In this document: positions 5,958 through 9,137 of the stretch, piece after piece | Layout of the letters: every line of letters begins with the position of its first letter | Position numbering within the stretch: position 1 is the first letter of the stretch | Assembly: GCA_944323095.1 (NCBI GenBank) | Contig: CALURE010000053.1 | Location: 1 to 9,137, forward strand | Reading direction: 5' to 3' | DNA: 9,137 bases | Source: Candidatus Gastranaerophilales bacterium | Lineage (GTDB): Bacteria > Cyanobacteriota > Vampirovibrionia > Gastranaerophilales > Gastranaerophilaceae | The notes under the pieces: model-generated | Told to the model about the DNA's origin: nothing | The model's database searches: none | Seen by the model: the letters and a program-made list of their open reading frames with translations, nothing else | Position numbers and translations under genes: made by a program

Positions 5958-5985
5958 TTGTAAAGAAATGTACATAATTTATACC
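5958..5985 (+). promoter_or_regulatory. Possible promoter for module B
   Basis: TTGTAA (5958-5963) and TATACC (5980-5985) are 16 bases apart. The predicted start near 5991-5993 would leave only about six bases before the TerS ATG, so the message would be nearly leaderless, which fits the lack of any ribosome site. AATTGTA (5956-5962) has an inverted copy TACAATT at 5920-5926 that could be an operator. The -10 match is weak. Confidence 0.33.
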
Positions 5986-5997
5986 CGATAAAACAAG

Positions 5998-6432
5998 ATG
6001 AAACGATTAACAAAACAACAAAAAACATTTGTCGCCGAATATATAAAATCTCTGGATGGTGAATTATCCGCACGAAAAGCCGGATACAAATCAAAGGATT
6101 TGAAAGAAACCGCAGGTTCGCTGCTTTCTAATGAACTTGTAATAAAAGAAATAAAATTACAGCTGAAAGAGCAAATATCTTCGTTAAGAGTTAACAAAGG
6201 ATACGTTATTCAAAAACTGCTGCAGATTGCGGAATTTTCTCTTGAAGAAGAAGATGTGCTGGACAAAGATGGAGCTTTTACCGGAAAGAGGAAACTCCGC
6301 GATACATCAGCAGGATTAAAAGCTCTTGAAAGTTTGTGTAAATATCTTGGTTTTAATTCAAATTCTGAAGAACCGGAGTACAAGCAGGCAAAAATAATTA
6401 CAATTTCGAATCTTGATGACAGCAAGATTTAA
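5998..6432 (+). CDS. terS: Terminase small subunit (Terminase_2 / XtmA family)
   Basis: A 144-residue DNA-recognition subunit of the packaging motor. Residues 4-32 give the family opening L-T-x-x-Q-x-x-F-V-x-E-Y...S-A-R-K-A-G-Y-K, the N-terminal helix-turn-helix that binds the packaging site, followed by S-L-L-S-N (about 41-45) and V-I-K-E-I. Residues 65-120 are the usual helical oligomerisation part (G-Y-V-I-Q-K-L-L-x-I-A, then S-A-G-L-K-A-L-E-S-L-C-K-Y-L-G). An in-frame TAA at 5989-5991 excludes an upstream start, and there is no ribosome site, so initiation is probably leaderless or weak. Strikingly, the gene after it is not the ATP-driven large subunit, which normally comes next; none is found in the window. 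The subunit must therefore work with a TerL encoded elsewhere, or the locus is incomplete. Confidence 0.85.
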   Translation: MKRLTKQQKTFVAEYIKSLDGELSARKAGYKSKDLKETAGSLLSNELVIKEIKLQLKEQISSLRVNKGYVIQKLLQIAEFSLEEEDVLDKDGAFTGKRKLRDTSAGLKALESLCKYLGFNSNSEEPEYKQAKIITISNLDDSKI

Positions 6433-6449
6433 CTAAAAGGAGGAATATA

Positions 6450-6800
6450 GTGAAATACAGTGAAGCAGAAGAAAAATTGTTAAACAATTTGTCTCTGGAT
6501 GAATTAATCAAAATGAAAATTGAAAACGAATTTACAAATAACGTAAAAAAGATGAAAGACAAAACATCTGTTCAGACTTATACAAATATAAAAGATTTAC
6601 CGCGCGGAAAGATTTTTTCTAAAGATGCTGTTTTCAGATGCTATTGTAAAAAAACAAAATGTGAATCTTTTATAAACGGTATTCAGGCAGAAGCATTAAT
6701 CGGCCTGCAGGATAATATCAGAGAACAGATGCTTAACGGTGAAGTAAGTGCATTTGCGACTGATGATGCTTATATAAAGTTTGAAAAGGCAGTATTTTAA
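6450..6800 (+). CDS. Hypothetical phage protein between TerS and GNAT
   Basis: A 116-residue protein starting at a GTG; the AAGGAGG at 6437-6443, the best ribosome site in the window, lies 6 bases before it and fixes the start. The N-terminal half (1-45) is helical and charged. The C-terminal half has K-I-F-S-K-D-A-V-F-R, a segment with C64, C66 and C71 close together, F-I-N-G-I-Q-A-E-A-L-I-G-L-Q, and a terminal A-Y-I-K-F-E-K. I do not recognise an enzyme fold. Similar small proteins occur near terminase and portal genes of podovirus-like prophages, so a packaging or head accessory is possible. The stop overlaps the next ATG by one base (TAATG). Confidence 0.72.
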   Translation: MKYSEAEEKLLNNLSLDELIKMKIENEFTNNVKKMKDKTSVQTYTNIKDLPRGKIFSKDAVFRCYCKKTKCESFINGIQAEALIGLQDNIREQMLNGEVSAFATDDAYIKFEKAVF

Positions 6801-7303
6801 TGACTGAATTCAGAAATCCTTTTGAAAAATCTTCTTATTTTGAACAGGCTTTATTTTTGTATTTAAAATATTCAAAATATTTGGATGATGATTATGCACA
6901 GGACAGTTTAAATGTTTACGATTATTTTTATAATCTTGTAAGCAGAACACAGCCATTTTTTTTTGTAATAACCGAGGGTGAAAGTGTGACCGGTCTGGTT
7001 TATCTTGATAATTTAACAGGAGACAGGAAAAGATTACACAGTGCCGAACTGAGTACCTGTTTTGATAAACGTTACTGGGGAGATTATACGAAAAAATGCG
7101 CTGTGTATTTTTTAAATTATTGTTTCAAAAAATGCGGATTTAAAAAAATTAAAGCACTGGTCTATCCGCAAAATTACAGGGTAAAGACTTTGTTAAAATA
7201 TGCAGGTTTTAAAAAAGAAGCATTGTTAAAAGGTGAAACGTTAAGAAACGGGAATTTACAGGATATTGAAGTTTATTCTGTATTTTATCAAGACTATTTG
7301 TAG
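6800..7303 (+). CDS. GNAT-family acetyltransferase-like protein
   Basis: A 167-residue protein whose second half matches the GNAT fold: a beta-strand pair G-E-S-V-T-G-L-V-Y-L-D (about 60-70), a degenerate pyrophosphate-binding turn R-Y-W-G-D-Y-T-K-K (91-99, where active family members usually have (Q/R)-x-x-G-x-G/A), a strand K-K-I-K-A-L-V-Y (115-122), N125, and the motif-B helix T-L-L-K-Y-A-G-F-K-K-E-A (130-141) followed by a last strand with D-I-E-V-Y-S-V-F. It would use acetyl-CoA; the acceptor is unknown. GNAT-like genes beside terminase and portal are seen in several podovirus groups and may modify a virion or host protein. The loosened phosphate loop leaves activity open. The start is coupled to the preceding gene by TAATG. 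Confidence 0.75.
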   Translation: MTEFRNPFEKSSYFEQALFLYLKYSKYLDDDYAQDSLNVYDYFYNLVSRTQPFFFVITEGESVTGLVYLDNLTGDRKRLHSAELSTCFDKRYWGDYTKKCAVYFLNYCFKKCGFKKIKALVYPQNYRVKTLLKYAGFKKEALLKGETLRNGNLQDIEVYSVFYQDYL

Positions 7304-7318
7304 AAAGGACAAAAAAGA

Positions 7319-8983
7319 ATGAAGATAGAAACAGAGGATTTAACACACAGGTTAACTGAGACGGAAGAAAAATTTTTAATAGGCAGTATAACGGATAAAT
7401 ATGATAAATTCGACGAACAAAGATGTTCACAGTTAACGGATATAAAACTTGTTCGTGATGCCGTTTACAACAGTGATGTTCCAAAATTGAACGGCTGGGA
7501 TAATAAAATAGAATTGCCTGATATTTATGAACTTGCTCAGACACTGAAATCTCATATAAGTGAAAACTTGTACTCTCATCCTGATGCAATGTTTGATGTA
7601 TCAGGAACAACACCTGAAACTCAGGCTTTTGCAAATAAACAAAAGGCAATGTTAGTTAATACTTTTGAGCAAATGAATATTGAAAATGAAATAGAAAAGG
7701 TAATTGATGGCATAGTCGAAACAGGTGAATGTACTCTTTTTGTCGGATGGGAGACAAAGATTAAATCCGTAAGACGTGCGCAGACTCTGGAAGAACAGTT
7801 GGTTAATCCTGATAAAAAAGGCTTTGTAGTTGATGAAAAACTTATCTATGATAATGCGAAAGTCAGACATATAAAGTCAGAGGATTTTGTATTTGATAAG
7901 TATAACAGTGAAAACTGGGATAAATGCGCCAAGATATACAGAACACATTCAACACTGGATGAGCTGTTTTCGGATAAGGCAAATAATTTACTGGATAAAA
8001 GAAAAATGGAAGTATTGAAAGGAGTGGTGGCCGGTAAAAAATCAAGAAACAATTATGAAGATGACGCAGCAGTTGACGGGAAAAAGGTAGAAATATTGGA
8101 ATTTTGGGGAGATATAGAACTTTCGGACGGTAAATTATTAAAAAACTGGCTTATCGTGATAGCTGCAAGACGTGAAATTATACGTTTTGAGAGCAATCCT
8201 TTTGTTATTAACCCGTTTATTCATGCGAATATAATAGAATCTCCCCGAACCGGCAGAGGTATATCTCCTTTACGTGTTGCGTTAATTATCAACAGTCTTG
8301 CATCAACAATTTTGAATAAACAGATAGATGCACTTGCTTTAATGATGAATCCTCCTTATCTTGCGCCTAAAGGATGTTTTAAAGGCCGTCAGGAGGTCAG
8401 CCCCGGGAAAATTATTGAATATGATGCAGCATTGATGCCTGCAGCCCCTACACCTTTGTCATTTGATAAAGCTATGGTAGGCTGGGATTTTCTGAATTAT
8501 TTTAAATCCACAATTGAAAGTGCAACGGGGATTTTCAAGAACATGGCAGGAAATATTCAATCTGCAGAACGTACAGCAACAGAACTTAATTATTCAGTGA
8601 GCGGTCAGGAAGCAAGATTAAATATGATGTTAGACGCAATAAACAGAAAAATTATTGTCCCGATGGTAGAAAAAACTGCTGAAATAATTTCGTATTTTAA
8701 ACTTGGCAAAGAAGTTATCGGTATAAATGACCGTGGCAAAACAAGTTTTATAGAGATAGATGACAGCATTCGAAATGCTAATTATATTTATCGTTACGGG
8801 GACAGGAAGGCGAGTTTTGAGCGGAAATCCCGTTTAAAAGAACTGTTTGAGGTGGTAAGTTCATTTGCACAGGTGCCTGAAGTTGAGGAAAAAATTGACT
8901 GGCTTGAGTGTTTTAAATTTGCTCTTGAACAATACGGGATAGAGAACGCAAATAACTTTTTGCTTGAAGAAAATAAATCATAG
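7319..8983 (+). CDS. Portal protein (podovirus type)
   Basis: A 554-residue dodecameric vertex protein through which DNA enters and leaves the head. Features fitting the portal family of podovirus/P22-like phages are an N-terminal helical part with W-D-N-K-I-E-L-P-D-I-Y-E-L-A (about 60-73) leading into the wing, the segment E-F-W-G-D-I-E (about 261-267), G-R-G-I-S-P...L-N-K-Q-I-D-A-L-A-L-M-M-N-P-P-Y (about 311-348) and the stem/clip helix region with the hallmark E-R-T-A-T-E-L (about 418-424) and following Q-E-A-R-L. At 554 residues it is shorter than P22 gp1 (725), implying no long C-terminal barrel. AGAAAGGA precedes the start by about 8 bases, just after the GNAT stop. It is the last gene of module B and is followed at once by a terminator; the usual downstream scaffold and coat genes lie instead in module A, upstream. 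Confidence 0.88.
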   Translation: MKIETEDLTHRLTETEEKFLIGSITDKYDKFDEQRCSQLTDIKLVRDAVYNSDVPKLNGWDNKIELPDIYELAQTLKSHISENLYSHPDAMFDVSGTTPETQAFANKQKAMLVNTFEQMNIENEIEKVIDGIVETGECTLFVGWETKIKSVRRAQTLEEQLVNPDKKGFVVDEKLIYDNAKVRHIKSEDFVFDKYNSENWDKCAKIYRTHSTLDELFSDKANNLLDKRKMEVLKGVVAGKKSRNNYEDDAAVDGKKVEILEFWGDIELSDGKLLKNWLIVIAARREIIRFESNPFVINPFIHANIIESPRTGRGISPLRVALIINSLASTILNKQIDALALMMNPPYLAPKGCFKGRQEVSPGKIIEYDAALMPAAPTPLSFDKAMVGWDFLNYFKSTIESATGIFKNMAGNIQSAERTATELNYSVSGQEARLNMMLDAINRKIIVPMVEKTAEIISYFKLGKEVIGINDRGKTSFIEIDDSIRNANYIYRYGDRKASFERKSRLKELFEVVSSFAQVPEVEEKIDWLECFKFALEQYGIENANNFLLEENKS

Positions 8984-9006
8984 TGCCGCCTGAGCGGCAC
9001 TTTCTA
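8982..9006 (+). terminator. Rho-independent terminator after the portal gene
   Basis: AGTGCCGC (8982-8989) and GCGGCACT (8994-9001) form a perfect 8-bp, GC-rich stem around CTGA, followed by TTTCT. The stem begins within the portal stop codon. The U tract is short but the stem is strong; it marks the end of module B. Confidence 0.78.
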
Positions 9007-9028
9007 ACTTAAAAAACACGACCGAAAG

Positions 9029-9034
9029 TATTAT
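9029..9034 (+). promoter_or_regulatory. Possible -10 element of the right-flank gene
   Basis: TATTAT matches five of six -10 bases and would start transcription near 9041, about 20 bases before the next gene. No good -35 is seen at the expected distance, so this is weak. Confidence 0.22.
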
Positions 9035-9067
9035 GTACAAATAAGACTTTTTTAGTAGAATATGATT

Positions 9068-9137
9068 ATGAAAAAAATAATTTTACTACTAATGTTAATA
9101 ATGTTTCAAATCCCCGCATTGGGCGAGGATATCCCTC
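9068..9137 (+). CDS. N-terminus of a secreted protein, truncated by the window edge
   Basis: The frame opens with M-K-K, a hydrophobic core of leucine, isoleucine and methionine (residues 4-13), then I-P-A-L-G-E-D, a plausible signal-peptidase I site after A-L-G, and runs off the window after about 23 codons. An in-frame ATG at 9062 is an alternative start two codons upstream; M-K-K at 9068 is the more usual signal-peptide opening. There is no clear ribosome site. The signal peptide and the terminator before it suggest a host envelope protein rather than a virion gene, which would place the right edge of the phage-like block at about 9006. Confidence 0.6.
   Translation, partial: MKKIILLLMLIMFQIPALGEDIP

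Larger units (their letters stand above)
402..9006 (+). mobile_element. Prophage-like virion-morphogenesis element (podovirus type)
   Basis: All recognisable genes between these points are phage-type and face the same way: zinc-ribbon protein, LuxR-type regulator, amidase, tail-hub/stabilisation protein, capsid, scaffold, adaptor, TerS, GNAT and portal. Repeat-rich non-coding DNA lies to the left, and a signal-peptide gene after a terminator lies to the right, so the element may be wholly inside the window. I see no integrase, attachment repeat, repressor, replication gene, large terminase or tail fibre. The outer limits are inferred; the left limit could equally be about 870, after the first terminator. 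It could be a cryptic prophage, a satellite or a domesticated particle locus. Confidence 0.6.

Noticed and set aside
5885..6197. Two - strand open frames overlapping the inter-module gap and terS, possibly a divergent repressor
   Set aside because: Most of their length is antisense to terS, there is no helix-turn-helix pattern and no ribosome site.
7209..7649. - strand open frame of 146 codons across the GNAT/portal junction
   Set aside because: It is antisense to two supported genes and its composition is typical of a reverse-strand shadow.
78..9052. AGACTTTTT occurs near both edges (78-86 and 9044-9052) as a possible attachment-site repeat
   Set aside because: Nine bases, mostly a T run, in AT-rich DNA is likely chance; there is no integrase or tRNA target to support it.
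1..9137. CRISPR array, tRNA, rRNA or insertion sequence
   Set aside because: No regularly spaced direct repeats, no cloverleaf or rRNA-like segment and no transposase-type protein were seen on either strand.
1..9137. Recoded stop codons, as in some gut phages
   Set aside because: TAA, TAG and TGA all end genes at sensible places and no gene needs read-through.

Overview
The window is an AT-rich bacterial stretch using the standard code (TAA, TAG and TGA all end genes). It carries a compact block of tailed-phage virion genes, all on the + strand, of podovirus type (P22/SU10-like). Most genes start behind clear AAAGGA-type ribosome sites. The host cannot be named from this sequence. The AT richness, the ATCCTGAA...TTCAGGAT palindrome and the gene style would fit an uncultured gut bacterium such as a Gastranaerophilales (Vampirovibrionia) member, but that is only a guess.

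Layout. Positions 1-400 hold no convincing gene: short inverted and direct repeats, a dispersed-type palindrome and a ten-G run suggest host intergenic DNA. A zinc-ribbon protein (402-824) ends in a strong terminator. Module A follows (883-5786): a possible 20-codon leader, a stand-alone LuxR/GerE HTH regulator, an N-acetylmuramoyl-L-alanine amidase, a beta-propeller tail-hub/DNA-stabilisation protein, the major capsid protein, a small helical protein, a probable scaffold and a head-tail adaptor. Two large hairpins bracket the small-protein/scaffold pair. A 211-base gap (5787-5997) holds several hairpins and the probable start of a second transcript. Module B (5998-8983) encodes a small terminase subunit, an unknown 116-residue protein, a GNAT-like protein and the portal, closed by a terminator at 8982-9006. 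From about 9062 a secreted or lipid-anchored protein begins and runs off the window; it looks like host sequence.

How it fits together. TerS would select DNA, the portal and adaptor form the packaging and tail vertex, capsid protein and scaffold build the shell, the propeller protein plugs the vertex and the amidase cuts peptidoglycan. The HTH protein is a natural candidate for switching the cassette on. All ORFs look intact.

Notable points: there is no large terminase, integrase, repressor, replication gene or receptor-binding protein in the window, and the order within module A (tail hub, capsid, scaffold, adaptor) is close to the reverse of the usual one. The block is therefore either a rearranged fragment of a larger prophage or a reduced, possibly domesticated particle-forming or satellite/GTA-like locus. 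Sequence beyond both window edges is needed to decide.
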